Shown piece after piece: positions 44,738-56,347 of a stretch of 64,000 nucleotides of DNA (positions are counted from its first letter, which is position 1; each line of letters starts with the position of its first letter). A model generated the notes under the pieces. It saw only the letters and a program-made list of their open reading frames with translations. It was not told where the DNA came from and did no database searches. The position numbers and the translations under genes were made by a program. Source of the DNA: Apodospora peruviana (taxonomy: Eukaryota; Ascomycota; Sordariomycetes; Sordariales; Lasiosphaeriaceae); NCBI GenBank assembly GCA_033439685.1, contig JAUEDM010000004.1, positions 124,001-188,000 of the forward strand. Direction: 5' to 3'.

Positions 44738-46498
44738 ATGTATGCCAAGTTCGCCGCCCTCTCGGCCCTTGTGGCCTCGGCCGCCGCCCAGCAGGTGTGC
44801 TCGCTCACCACTGAGACCCATCCTTCCATGTCTTGGGCCAAGTGCACATCTGGAGGCAGCTGCACCAGCGTTTCCGGTTCCGTCACCATCGACGCCAACT
44901 GGCGTTGGCTGCATCAGACCTCGGGTTCGACCAACTGCTATGACGGCAACGAGTGGGACACTTCCATCTGCAACACCGCCACCGGCTGTGCGTCGTCGTG
45001 CTGCGTTGATGGCGCCGAGTATGCTAGCACCTATGGTGCTAGCACGAGCGGTAACGCCCTGAACCTCAAGTTCGTTACCAAGGGCTCGTACTCGACCAAC
45101 ATTGGCTCGCGTCTATATCTCATGGAGTCCGACACCAAGTACCAGAGTATGTTTCCCTCCCCCCCTCAACACTTGCCGAATTATTAGCTGGGACTGACAG
45201 CTTTTGCAGCCTTCAACCTCCTGGGCAACGAGTTCACTTTCGATGTCGATGTGTCAAATATCGGCTGCGGCCTGAACGGCGCCCTGTACTTCGTGTCCAT
45301 GGATGCCGACGGCGGTGCCGCCAAGTACTCCACCAACAAGGCCGGCGCAAAGTACGGCACCGGTTACTGTGACGTAAGCTTTTTTTCTCCTTCCTCTCGT
45401 GAAAGTGTGGGAAGTTGATAGGTTCGGGAGAAAGAAGTGATGTGCTAATTGGTGGTAAAAAAAAAGGCTCAATGTCCCAGGGATCTCAAATTCATCAACG
45501 GCCTCGCCAATGTCGAAGGCTGGACCCCTTCCACCAACGACGCCAACGCCGGCGCGGGCCCGTACGGCAGCTGCTGCTCCGAGATGGACATCTGGGAGGC
45601 CAACAAGATGGCCACCGCCTTCACCCCGCACCCTTGCACCATCATTGGCCAGAGCAGGTGCACCGGCGACGCGTGCGGCGGCACCTACAGCAGCGACCGT
45701 TACATGGGCGTCTGCGACCCCGACGGCTGCGACTTCAACAGCTACCGCCAGGGCAACACGACCTTCTACGGGCCCGGCGGCACCGTCAACACCAACTCCA
45801 AGTTCACCGTCGTCACCCAGTTCCTCAAGAACACGGCCGGCGAGCTCTCCGAGATCAGGCGCTTCTACGCCCAGAACGGCAAGATCATCCCCAACTCTGA
45901 GACCAAGATCGCCGGCACTTCGGGCAACTCCATCACCAAGGACTACTGCGACAAGCAGAAGGCGGCTTTCGGGGACGTCACCGACTTCCAGGACAAGGGC
46001 GGCCTCGTGCAGATGGGCAAGGCGCTCGCCCAGCCCATGGTCCTCGTCATGTCCATCTGGGACGACCACGCCGCCAACATGCTCTGGCTCGACTCGACCT
46101 ACCCGACCGACAGCACCAAGCCCGGCGCCGCCCGCGGTGCCTGCGCCACCACGTCCGGTGTCCCCTCCGAGGTCGAGGCCAGCGTGCCCAACTCCAACGT
46201 CGTCTTCTCCAACATCCGCTTCGGACCCATCAACTCGACCATCGCCGGTCTCGGCGATGTCGGCAACGGCGGTGGCTCGAACCCTCCCGTCTCTTCTAGT
46301 TCTTCCACGACTGCCCGCGTTTCGTCGACCAGCACCACCCGGGTTACCTCGACCAGCACCACCACGTCAGCGGGCAGCGTCACGACTGGTGCTGACCACT
46401 GGCAACAGTGCGGTGGCCAGGGCTGGACTGGCCCCACCACCTGCAAGAGCCCGTGGACTTGCACCTTTGCTAACAACTGGTACTCTCAGTGCCTGTAA
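44738..46498 (+). CDS. cbh1: GH7 cellobiohydrolase with CBM1
   Basis: Three exons (44738-45146, 45210-45373, 45467-46498) give 534 residues in consistent phase. A signal peptide (MYAKFAALSALVASAAA) precedes the mature N-terminus QQVCSLTTETHPSMSW, typical of GH7 exo-cellulases. The catalytic motif SEMDIWEANK supplies nucleophile Glu230, Asp232 and acid/base Glu235. Conserved cysteines and the GYCDAQCPRDLKFING and DPDGCDFNSYRQG tunnel segments are intact. A Ser/Thr linker (about 455-495) leads to a C-terminal CBM1 (QQCGGQGWTGPTTC ... NNWYSQCL). The enzyme releases cellobiose processively from the reducing ends of cellulose outside the cell. Intron 2 ends in a purine-only acceptor (A-run then AAAG). 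Similarity to chaetomiaceous Cel7A proteins is from memory. Confidence 0.96.
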
Positions 46499-47446
46499 AT
46501 ATGCGGCACGTCGGCTGCTGCTGCTTGTGACTGATGGGGTATAAAGGTGACGGCAAACCAAAGGATAGTGGGAAGATTGCATCTGCATTAAAAGCATAAC
46601 TGGGTGATGGGTGGGAGATTTTGTATTTGCAAACTTTATTCTGTATGTACATAGTTGCACGATTCTTCTTTTGTGGCACGATTCTCTTCAACCGTATATA
46701 AACTTTATGAATCTATTATTTCTTGATTTCACTAGCATTAAATCTCTTGCTTGTGTTTCGACTTTTCGTGGCTGCTACTGCCGAGCTGGGTTGTGTAAGG
46801 ACAGGGACTGCTTCGTACCTGGAGGCCGTACTTGGGGCTTACTAAACAATATACTTATGGATTAGACATATATCGGCGCCGATGTCCTGACCTCGAACAA
46901 GGTCAATAACAGCCAGATATCAAACCACCTTGGGCTTCTGGCAATCCTCTCAGACGTTACTAATGCCCACAACTGGCGTGGGGCGCTTGACCATCAGCCA
47001 AGCACGTCATTGACGATTGAGATTCTCAGAAATTGTCGAGGATCCACCACATGTCCTTATTGGCGTGGGGGACATGGGTTAGGTAGACGTTCCTTCCAGC
47101 GTCAGCTAGCACCTCTACTGCAGGCCGCTGGTTGAACTATGAGGATACGTTCCTCCCATTCGCCTTATCACCATGTCACTCCACAACAAGCCATGCTGCT
47201 TTGTACATTTCAGGTTAAAGCGCCATTTCCAACTCCCCGCTTCTCATGCTCGGCCAAGCACCGAAACTGGACCCTTAATAACAAACACATTGTATCGTGC
47301 GCGGGTTGCAACCCCTCACCGCCTTTGGTTCCTCGCTTCTTCCCGTTGTCGTTTGCGCCTGAATCTAGGGAAACAAGTTTCGCTTGCTTCGTCAAAAGCC
47401 TCAACGGTCATACGGCCCGTGAGTGACCTCGAATCGAAACGACGAA
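46499..47446. other. Gene-free stretch
   Basis: The 3' region of the cellobiohydrolase and the upstream region of the methyltransferase. No supported exon; a TAGGTA word lies near 47080. Confidence 0.4.
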
Positions 47447-48445
47447 ATGTGCGGCGGCGAGGGTACAAGCCACCGCGTGGTGGTCGACGACGACGATGGC
47501 GGGGATTCCTCCTACGGCAGCGGCGGCGGCGTACCCTCGACGGCTAGCACTTCTCTGACGAGCAGCATCTTGAAATACGAATGGAAGCACGGACGGCGCT
47601 ACCACAGCTACCAGGCGGGCAGCTACCACTTCCCCAACGACGAGAAAGAACAAGAGCGGCTCGACATGATCCACCACATCTTCTACCGTCTGATCGGCGA
47701 CCGGCTCTTCCTGGCGCCCATCGACCCTGAGTCAGAAAGTCTTCGGGTCCTCGACATCGGCACCGGGACCGGCCTCTGGGCGATCCATTTTGGCGACGAG
47801 CACCCGGGCGCCGCGAACATAGTCGGCAACGACCTGAGTCCCATCCAGCCGGACTGGATCCCGCCCAACGTGCAGTTCGTGGTCGACGACGTCGAGCTCG
47901 ACTGGACCGAGTCGGAACCGTATGACTACATCCACTGCCGGTACATGGCCGGCGCGATCAAGGACTGGCCGCGGCTCATGAAGCAGGTGTACGATAACCT
48001 GAGGCCCGGTGGTTGGGTCGAGTTCCAGGAGACGGCCAACACGCTGTATTCGCAGGACGGCTCGTTGAGGGCGGACAACCCTATGAAGAAGATGATGGAC
48101 GGCCTGATGGAGGCGTGCGACAGAATAGGACGCACGCTGGACCCGGCGCCGTCGATGAAGGGATGGATTGAGAAGGCTGGGTTCACGAACGTGGAGGTGG
48201 CGACGTTCCCGCTGCCTGTCGGTGGCTGGCCGAGGGATAAGCGGCTGAAGGAGTGCGGGACGTTGATGGGTGTAAATTTTGTAGAGGGCGTCGAGGCGTT
48301 CACAGCCGCGCTGTTCAAGGACGTGCTTGGGTGGACGCAGGAGGAAGTCGAGGTGCTTAATGCTGGTGTGAGGAGCTCAGTGCGGAAGGGTGATGCTCAT
48401 GCTATATTTGACTTTCTTGTTATCACTGCGCAGAAGCCGGAGTGA
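47447..48445 (+). CDS. LaeA-like SAM-dependent methyltransferase
   Basis: Intronless, 332 residues; the frame opens earlier with GTG, so the first ATG (MCGGEGTS) is used. An acidic low-complexity N-terminus (to about residue 40) precedes the family-typical YEWKHGRRYHSYQAGSYHFPND. SAM motif I is VLDIGTGTGLWAIHF (from residue 101), followed by VGNDLSPIQPDWIPPNVQF, DDVELDW (motif II region), IHCRYMAGAIKDW and LRPGGWVEFQE (motif III). This is the large fungal LaeA/TAM-like class I methyltransferase group. LaeA itself is a global regulator of secondary metabolism, but most family members are uncharacterised paralogues. No biosynthetic backbone gene is nearby. The family call is firm; regulation is not implied. 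Confidence 0.88.
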   Translation: MCGGEGTSHRVVVDDDDGGDSSYGSGGGVPSTASTSLTSSILKYEWKHGRRYHSYQAGSYHFPNDEKEQERLDMIHHIFYRLIGDRLFLAPIDPESESLRVLDIGTGTGLWAIHFGDEHPGAANIVGNDLSPIQPDWIPPNVQFVVDDVELDWTESEPYDYIHCRYMAGAIKDWPRLMKQVYDNLRPGGWVEFQETANTLYSQDGSLRADNPMKKMMDGLMEACDRIGRTLDPAPSMKGWIEKAGFTNVEVATFPLPVGGWPRDKRLKECGTLMGVNFVEGVEAFTAALFKDVLGWTQEEVEVLNAGVRSSVRKGDAHAIFDFLVITAQKPE

Positions 48446-50219
48446 GATAATGTCTCTAACTAATCGTTTATTTTGATGTCAAACTTGGGGATTGGCCCGT
48501 CCATGCGTGAGGAGCTTGTCAACTTTCAATTGATCATGCCCATCTCGTTGCTGTTTTTGTTGATTCTCGCCTGAATAGGAGGTGTCTCGGCTGAGTTCCT
48601 ACTGCATCGGATGTACTCTGATCTAGTACACTTTTCACCAAAATCGGGGCTGCTGAACCAACTGAGGTTCATTGAGAGGAAGGTGTAGGATTTGGGGCTT
48701 GTTGCAGCTTCTTTCCATTCCTAACTCTTTCCATAATTCAGGTATTTCTGTCTTGAACCCATCTGTGCCTGCCTTGATCAGAGATTAAGAGAGGATAATT
48801 ACGTCATAGATCCTGAAGTCAACGCCAGTCGTAGTGAGTCTAATGCTTAAGGAAGGCGCAAATGTCTTGACCCTCGGAAGTTCGGAATGATGCAAAATCC
48901 GGAATGGTTAGCTAAACGGTAATAAGTACCTGACCTAGGGGGACTGACTTTCAAAGCTCTGCTTCAAAGCCAATCTACCCCGGGATCGCATCGCATTGCT
49001 TTTCCATCACAGCCTTCGTCCTTGCCTCTTTTAGGAGTGGAGGTCATATACAGAGTATTCGAGACCGAGCTGCACGGGATTTGTTTACTAACCTTCCACT
49101 CTAGGCAGAAGGCAAGAGGTGAATGAAGCACATCAAAAGCACCCGTCAAGCTGAGTCGTGTGGAAATGTATAGTGGCAGTCATAAGATGCACAGATCAAT
49201 AGTTGCCGGCCGTCGTGGGATTGGGATCTTACAACCTCTTGGCATTGACTGGCAGGCATAGTCGTCGGCTGGAACACCGCCAACGCGACGAAACCTCAAT
49301 TACGCCGCGTGGACGCGTTCAATTCGATCAAGCGAGTGCTCTCGGCGTGCCGGCACTCGGATGGGATGACAATGGGGATATCCAATCCCAGCCGGCCTAT
49401 GGCTTGCATTCAATATACTCGAGGACCGACGGACGTCAAAGGACAGACCGTTGACCGCCTGGTCACTAGTGCGCGGCCAGGCCGCTCCTGTCACTGCATC
49501 GCTTCGTTTGCTCGGGCGCCAAGGTTGCTTGGGAGGTCATCAGCTGCAGTCTGCTGCCGTACGATCGCCGACTCTGCTGAAGTGGAATGCCGCGACATGC
49601 CCGAGCCCATTGACGGGTTGACTGCATGAGTGCTGCGTCTCTGACTGATTCGGCTTCGTCTGATGGGACGCTGCAGCACTTCGGGAGAGTGGCGCTCTTC
49701 GGATCCCCGACCCGCAACCACTCGGTCCCGGGCCAACCACCAACAACGCCCATGCGGACCACATATGGGCCGCTGGGCTCCGCATCATCCCAACTCACCG
49801 GAGGCATCGTCAATCTTCATGCCCGTCCATTGGGACGGCGCATACCAGGTTACACCGCCGTCCCCCGTGCTGTGGCACACATGCCATCCACCTGTCATGC
49901 CCTGCCATGCCCTGCCATGCCGTGGAAAATTCCCTGCGTCTGTACATCAGGCATTTGCTGTTCGTCTGGCAGCTCTCATTTGCGCGCGTTTGGGTTGGAC
50001 TGTTGCCGACATAGGCCATTGCTTTCGCCCTGTCAGGCCCAGCAAGGATAAAGCCATACATGAAGGACCTGGTCATCATGGACTATTTATCTTCCACTGA
50101 CACCCTCCAAACTGCAACAGAGCTAATGAAGTTGTATACCTACCACGTCTATAGTGCTCTATTCCGATATCTTCTCAACCTCCCGCTCCCATCCCGCCCT
50201 TGGCGTCACATCTAGCAGC
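48446..50219. other. Gene-free stretch
   Basis: About 1.8 kb with no supported exon. A small tandem CCATGCCCTG run (about three copies) lies near 49885-49920. The GC-rich part 49200-50100 keeps several frames open on both strands by composition alone. Confidence 0.4.
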
Positions 50220-52205
50220 ATGGCCCCTTACCTGGAATCTGATATCTTTCACCACATGGATCCTCACACACATACAATCGGCGAATCATCCAGCCCTACG
50301 GATGCGGTAAAGGCGCTCAAAGCCGTACACGACCTACTCAACAGATACTTCACCAAGAGCACACTGCCCGAAGAATCCAAGACTCCAGAACTTACCATCA
50401 TTCCAGTCGCAAGTGGACTGGAAGAGACATGCTCTCATCCCAATCCGAGCCCCATTCCGACCGAGACCAGATCCACTATTCTCTCCACGGACGACAAACA
50501 AGAATCTACAGCAACTGATGCCACCAATGGTGTTATTGTGGAATCAGTGAATCGCAAAACCCCCAACCCGGAAGCGGCCGCTCCGGAAGCCAAACTGGAC
50601 TGCGCCGCCAACACCAACGGACCGCTCCCGAACACGGTAAAGCAGCCAACCAACGGGGCCGAGCGAGTACCCGAACCGGATCAAACCACCAATGGCTCGG
50701 CTACGAACAAGACCGGAGGCGCCACCGGATCCTTTAACCACGAACGTCTGCGGGTTCTCGCCGACGAGATCAGTTGCAATGTGGATGCCATGTCCACCGA
50801 GGAGGCAGCAAGGCTCAAACTCGTGACGGCTGCGCTCGAGCTCGCGGGCGCAGTTCGGCCACCCCAGGATGCCATCATGAACTGGTTCACTCAGATGAGT
50901 GTCGTATCAGCCGTGCGCGTCTTCCAGCACTGGCGCGTGTTTGACGCTATCCCTGCCGAACCGAGGCAAAGCATCTCTTACTCTGAGCTGGCGACGAAAG
51001 TGGGAGTTGAAGAGTCATTGCTGCGTGAGTATCTTTTCAGTGTCACATTTCATCGGAACGCCATGGGATACTGAACCGTGATCAGACCGTACAAATTACG
51101 CGTCAAAATGCTAACTACTTCACATCCTTTGTCCTAGTTCGTATGTCCTGGATGTTAACGTCTGGAGCTGTTCTCCAACACGTCGTACCAGACAGGCTTG
51201 CTCACACCCCGACATCCCTGCTATTACGAGAGGCTCACCCGATGGGAAGCATGTTCAAAGTCATGTACACGAATATTGTCGAGACATCCACCATCCTCCC
51301 CAGCTACTTTGATACGTACGGAAAGAGGGAGCCCGAAGGCCCCAGTCACATTCCCACCTCTTTTCTGGCAGGCAAGCCGCATCTCGAGTACTTTGAGCTC
51401 TTGAACGAAGACCCCGACAGAATCAAGATGTTCATGCAAGCTATGAGCGTAACCCACAGGCGTGTACCGACTACCGGAATGTACGACATGTCCTGGCTGC
51501 TGCAGCAAGCCGCCGAGGAGCCGGATAGGCCTGTCTGGGTTGATGTTGGCGGTGGAAATGGGCACACGATCAAGGTCTTCCGAGAAGCTCATCCCAAACT
51601 TCGGACTGAGCAGTGTGTTGTTCAGGACTTGCCGGAGGTGATAGAGACAGCAAAAGAGGTGGCGCGTAAAGATGAGAAGTTGAAAGGGGTGCAGTGGGTG
51701 CCAATGAACTTTCACAAAGAGGCGCCAGTCAAAGGTGAGTCGGTTCTACATGTTTTCCGTGAACGGTTTCTTTTCTCCCTCTTGTTCCAGCATCTCGTGG
51801 ATACAAAGTTGACCGCAAATCCACCTTACAGGAGCACTTATCTACTACCTCCGCCACATAATACGCGACTACTCTGACCCCGTTGCCATCAAGATTCTTT
51901 CAAACATCCGGCAATCCATGATCTCGCCGCCACCTGCAGCCTCACAACCGGGATCCACGAGCACAGCGTGCGCACAGAGTAGCCCTGCAGCAAGCCGTAT
52001 CCTCATATCCGAGCAGCTAAACACCTCTCCCCCGCCACTTTACTCGGCCTTCAAGGACTACACGATGCTTGCCATAGGCGGCAAAGAACGCACCCTGGAA
52101 CAGTTTCGCTACGTTGCGGACGCTGCGGGCCTGGAAGTGACCACGGTCTACCGAGACAGGGGGACACCACATGCTGTTATTGAGATGCAAGTCAAGGTTC
52201 ACTGA
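50220..52205 (+). CDS. O-methyltransferase with disordered N-terminal extension
   Basis: Three exons (50220-51024, 51138-51734, 51832-52205) join in consistent phase to 591 residues. The catalytic half is a plant/fungal-type O-methyltransferase (PF00891 type): a winged-helix dimerisation region (NWFTQMSVVSAVRVFQHWRVFDAIP), SAM motif VWVDVGGGNGH (401-411), QDLPEVIE, and the general-base region YYLRHIIRDYSD with His476 and Asp480. The C-terminus ends with a normal family tail (FRYVADAAGLEVTTVYR). A Pro/Ser/Thr/Asn-rich insert (about 45-175) inside a short N-terminal helix region is longer than in most relatives. A GTG codon 66 nt upstream is in frame, but the ATG at 50220 is used. The substrate is probably a small hydroxylated aromatic. 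Confidence 0.86.
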
Positions 52206-52654
52206 TCTGGGCTGGTGCATTTAGCCGTGTAAGATATTTTCCTGGCTGGTTCGAAGTTCTCTTTGGGGAGGGCTAAAGTGGAGGGAGGAGCATTCTTTTG
52301 GCGTATAATAGCACCTATTGCCCCTGTTTGGGTCGGCAGGTGGTGTTGAGCTTGGATAAGTGGTGACTGGTAGTTTGCTTTTTGCATCGACGACATGGAT
52401 AGAATAGTAATAATTAAACGAGGTATTTTACTGAATACCACTTTGAGGTCCAATTCTCTAGTAATCCTGTGGCATACTTCTCTGTTGTATCCAAGAAATA
52501 GAGTTGACTCGATGTGGTGCCTTATCATGACAATTGCATGGAAGTCATTCACCAAGAAACCGAAGGGACATTACGAGACATCTTCTCTCGTCTCACTTGT
52601 AAGCCAAAAATAATAATCTAGGGAATCAAGTCTATCCTACTCTAAACACAACAC

Positions 52655-54431
52655 TCATCTCCTTTGATTCCGTAAAACAGAAGCTGCTGCACTGGGTGTA
52701 TGATCTACATTATCCGCCAACTTGCTGATGGCCTCGTCCAACCGCTTCCCGATCTCTTCGTCTACTTTGCTAAACATTTCTGTTTTCGGGTGTCAGTCTT
52801 TTCTGCATGCATTTCAGATTCGGAGAGAAGAAATGTTTCAACACATACTAATAGTCTCCTTCTGAACCTCGGGCAGCGCCTTGTTGACGTGCCCGGCCAG
52901 GTTGCTGATGAAGAACTCGTCGTCACCATTTTTCTTGAAGATGCTCCAAAGGATGCGCGGCTGCTCAAAGTCGATGTCGGTGACTTCTGACGAGTAAGCC
53001 TGTACTTTGCCGATCCATTCGTCGTGAGCGACGTCTGCAGGCCCGCTTCGGACTTTCCGGAAAGACGAACGGACTGTTTTCATGTCAGTTTACGTCAAAT
53101 GAAACCGCTTTTGAGGGAAAGAGCCCACCATAGTCAGGATCAGGCCCATAGTTTCCGTCTATTCTCATGGCACCGTCCCTCTGGTAGGGCGAATACACGT
53201 TCAACGCCCGATTGCACGGCAACTGCTGATAATTTGGTCCTACGCGGTACCGAGCGGCGTCAGGGTAGCTGAACATGCGCGCGTGCAGCATCAGGTCCGC
53301 CGACGGCGCGATGCCGGGGATCAGCGTGGACGGCGAAAAGGCCGCCTGCTCGATGTCCTGGAAGTAGTTGTCGGGATTCTTGTTGAGCGTCAGCCTGCCG
53401 ACCGGAATTAGGGGGTAGTCCTCGTGCGACCAGGTCTTTGTAATGTCGAATATGTTCCACTTGTACGTCTCGGCGTCCTTGGGGTCCATGACTTGTAGAG
53501 ACATCGTCCACGAGGGGAAATCGCCCTTCTCAATGGCGTTGTACATGTCCTTGATATGATAGTCGGGCTCCTCGCCGGCCAGCCGGACGGCCTCTTCGTG
53601 CTTGAGCGTCTTGATGCCGGCGTCGGGCCGGAAATGGATCTTGACGTACTTGAAGGTGCCGTCTTCGGGTTTGCCGAACTTGAAGGTGTGGTTCCCGAAA
53701 GCGTTGACGTTCCGCAGCGACGCAGGCACGCCGCGGGGTCCGAAGAGCTGCATCAGGCAGTGGACGCCTTCCTGGTTGTTGTTGTGGAAGTCCCAGAACA
53801 TGCTGGCATCGGCGACGCCGGTCTGCGGGTGCCGCTTGTGAGACCTGTTGAGAGACGGAAACTTGGCCGGGTCCCGGATGAAGAAGACGGGCAGGTCGTT
53901 TCCAACGAAATCGAGGTTTCCTTCCTCGGTCTTGAACTTTAGGGCGAAGCCGCGGATGTCTCGCAGGGTGTCGGACGAGCCTCGTTCTCCGGCCACCGTC
54001 GAGATTCTGGCTAGCACCGGCGTCTTTTTGCCGACCTTGGAGAAGATTGCCGCCGAGCACCAGTCGGTGATGTCTTTTGTGCACTCGAACTCGCCCCATG
54101 CTCCGGCAGCCTTTGCGTGGACCACCCTACAGGGGGGAAGTAAAGTAAATTTAGTTTCATGTTGGGCGGTTAAGTACAATGCCAGATTCCATACCGCTCA
54201 GGAATTCTCTCTCGTGGAAAATGTGCCAACGTCTCGATGAGCTGCGTGTCCTCTAGCAGGGCAAGACCGGCTCCCCGGACATGGGGACCGCGCAAGACAA
54301 CCGACGACGTCGGGTCTTGGACTGGTCGCCCTTCGGCGAGGGTGTATACCGGCGCCTGTATGCGTATTGCATTAGCAACACGACCTCGAACATGTTTTGT
54401 GAGCAGACATGTCAAAACTGACCTCGGACAT
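52655..54431 (-). CDS. Monofunctional heme catalase
   Basis: Five exons (54431-54423, 54355-54195, 54126-53129, 53073-52849, 52779-52655) join in phase to 505 residues, the size of small-subunit (clade 3-like) catalases. The first exon encodes only Met-Ser-Glu. Catalytic residues are all present: distal His60 in VVHAKAAGAWGEF, Asn133 in FVGNDLPVFF, and heme-ligand Tyr344 in RMFSYPDAARYRVG. The C-terminus ends NQRR, with no canonical SKL-type peroxisomal signal, so cytosol is as likely as peroxisome. Clustered introns and the tiny first exon are a typical fungal layout. A TATA-like sequence lies 94 bp upstream of the ATG. The enzyme dismutates H2O2 to water and oxygen, useful next to oxidase-rich secretomes. 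Confidence 0.93.
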
Positions 54432-54524
54432 CTTGGTTCACTACTAGTCAATTTGACATGATTTGAAGGATTGAAAAGTGGAAGAAGTCTCATCTTCTGG
54501 CTCTCCAGCTTGGCATTCTTCCAC

Positions 54525-54531
54525 TATATAT
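54525..54531 (-). promoter_or_regulatory. TATA box of the catalase gene
   Basis: A TATATA core on the minus strand, 94 bp before the catalase ATG, is at a normal distance for a fungal core promoter. Confidence 0.4.
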
Positions 54532-56347
54532 CTTATCATCAGTCGTGCTATCGCCATCTTGAGGTCCCATTCTTGTCGCGCAGTGATTCATCATGACGTC
54601 ATTGACTCTTCAAAACCCGCATCACTGTCGATGGGGCGATCCTATCTTTAATGTGGAGATGCCAAGACATAAAATCTATTGTTTTCTCGATAGTACCGAA
54701 TAAGGTACATTGTTCTCTTCATTTATGTGGAGTCCAGAAAGTAAGGTGTTAATAGATGCGGTGGGTTCATCGACGTCGTTGAAACACGAATCTTGGCAAC
54801 ACAGTTGTGACAGGCGGTGGTAACTGGAGAGATGTAACAGCTAATCGATGCTTATTGCATATGTATCACGGATATAGAGGTATACGAGTAGTTCGGTATA
54901 CAAATTGATGCTGTTATTAGTTCGGCTGCTGATCTTCACGTGTCCAAATGAACAGGACAGCGCAAAATGACCCATTGAATTGGGAGGGAGCCCTGGTCGA
55001 TTTCCAATAAGACGCACGCCGGACTCAGAGTTCGATCCGTGGTTATTGGGAAAGTTGACAAGGAGAAGCTGAACGGCAACTTAGATCTTTAAAAAAATAA
55101 AATGTCAAGCACAAGAAAGCTGAAGAGAACAAAGCCAAGAAGCAGAAAGACGTAGTACTTCACTCAGTCAGATTGCCCCAACTCCTTCTGACAATAGGGC
55201 CTAGACACCCCCAAGAGGTTCATGTTCATTGAACTGACACTGATGTGTCAAAATGTCACACCGAAAAGCATGCGGGTGACAAGAGTGCACGGCGATCATA
55301 GTGTGTCTCAGCACTCTCGAGTTCGCTTGGAAATTAAGTCGCCTTGGTGTTTGCTTGGAAGCTCTCTTAGAACATTTCTTCACCATGATTTGTGGAGTTG
55401 ACCCCTTACCGGTAATCGCTAATCAGGGGACCAAACGGGTCCTATAGGGCATAGACATATGCAGGGTCTGCAGTAGCGTGCTGTATGTCTGTGATTCGAA
55501 CTTCTGGCCAGGAACTGATCTTTTCCAATTTTCCTCGATCTGTTCATCCTAATGTGCAGTTTCCATACGCTTGGACATACTTGATGGTACCGAATCCGGG
55601 GATTGCAAGATGAGGGAACTGGTTTTATGCATGTACTCCGTACACCTTCCGCGTTGCCAGACGTCCAAGCGCAATGTCTCCTCTGCTCCATCGAGTATAG
55701 TGTCCATTCCCAGCCCAATTCCAATCGCCGGACGCCTCCGTCCTCGTCCGTTTCCGAATCTACCGTCAGTCGAATTTTAGTTGACATGTCTTGCCCGTGT
55801 AAATATCTTAGCTACGCGTCTTGATAACCTACCCATACCTATACTTATTAGTGGATAGCAGACCAGAGTGATCAGGTCTCAGAGCTCAGAGCTCGCTATC
55901 CCCGTCTGATGCCCATGATGTTGGGACCAGAAGATCGACCCTCGGTCAGATTTCCCCGCAGTCTCTAATCTGTCGGGTGCTGGTCTGCCTTGGCATGGTG
56001 TCTGGGGAAGGACTAATAATCAGGCCCAGACCGTATCCGTACTTGGCCATGCAGCTTGGGCCCCTCTACGGGTGCCCCTGGCGGTCCCCAGAGTGACTTT
56101 CTCTCGCAGATCGAACTTCATCCCAACCCCTTTGTGACGAAACCCCGGCTAAATGCTGCAAGAGAGATCGCTTACAGAGTTGCACCCGTACCCAGAGAAC
56201 CTTCCTCTGGGTCTATATTAGATCTTTCGTCCCACAGTGGTGGGTCCAAGAACCCCCCATCCTACCTTATCACAAGGACTTTATCCAAGTCCATCTTTAT
56301 CTTACTGCTCATGTCTGCTGCTCTGTGTGCGGCGATCCCCAGAAGGA
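54532..56347. other. Gene-free stretch
   Basis: About 1.8 kb between the divergent catalase and rhodopsin-domain genes. No supported exon. Open frames near 55420-55790 on the minus strand have no recognisable motif. Confidence 0.4.

Noticed and set aside
45510..46544. A 344-residue Ser/Pro/Thr/Ala/Arg-rich frame on the plus strand
   Set aside because: It is a shadow of the GC-rich third exon of the cellobiohydrolase, whose true frame has catalytic and CBM1 motifs.
49200..50100. Several open frames on both strands
   Set aside because: High GC lowers stop frequency; frames overlap each other, lack domains and have repetitive Arg/Ser/Pro composition.
47447..52205. Two methyltransferases close together as a secondary-metabolite cluster
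   Set aside because: No polyketide synthase, NRPS, terpene synthase or prenyltransferase lies nearby. The P450 is 45 kb away, and the catalase and cellulase neighbours are general genes.
55020..55050. GTTCGATCC, resembling a tRNA T-loop
   Set aside because: The flanking bases cannot form the T stem, and no acceptor or anticodon arms are found upstream.
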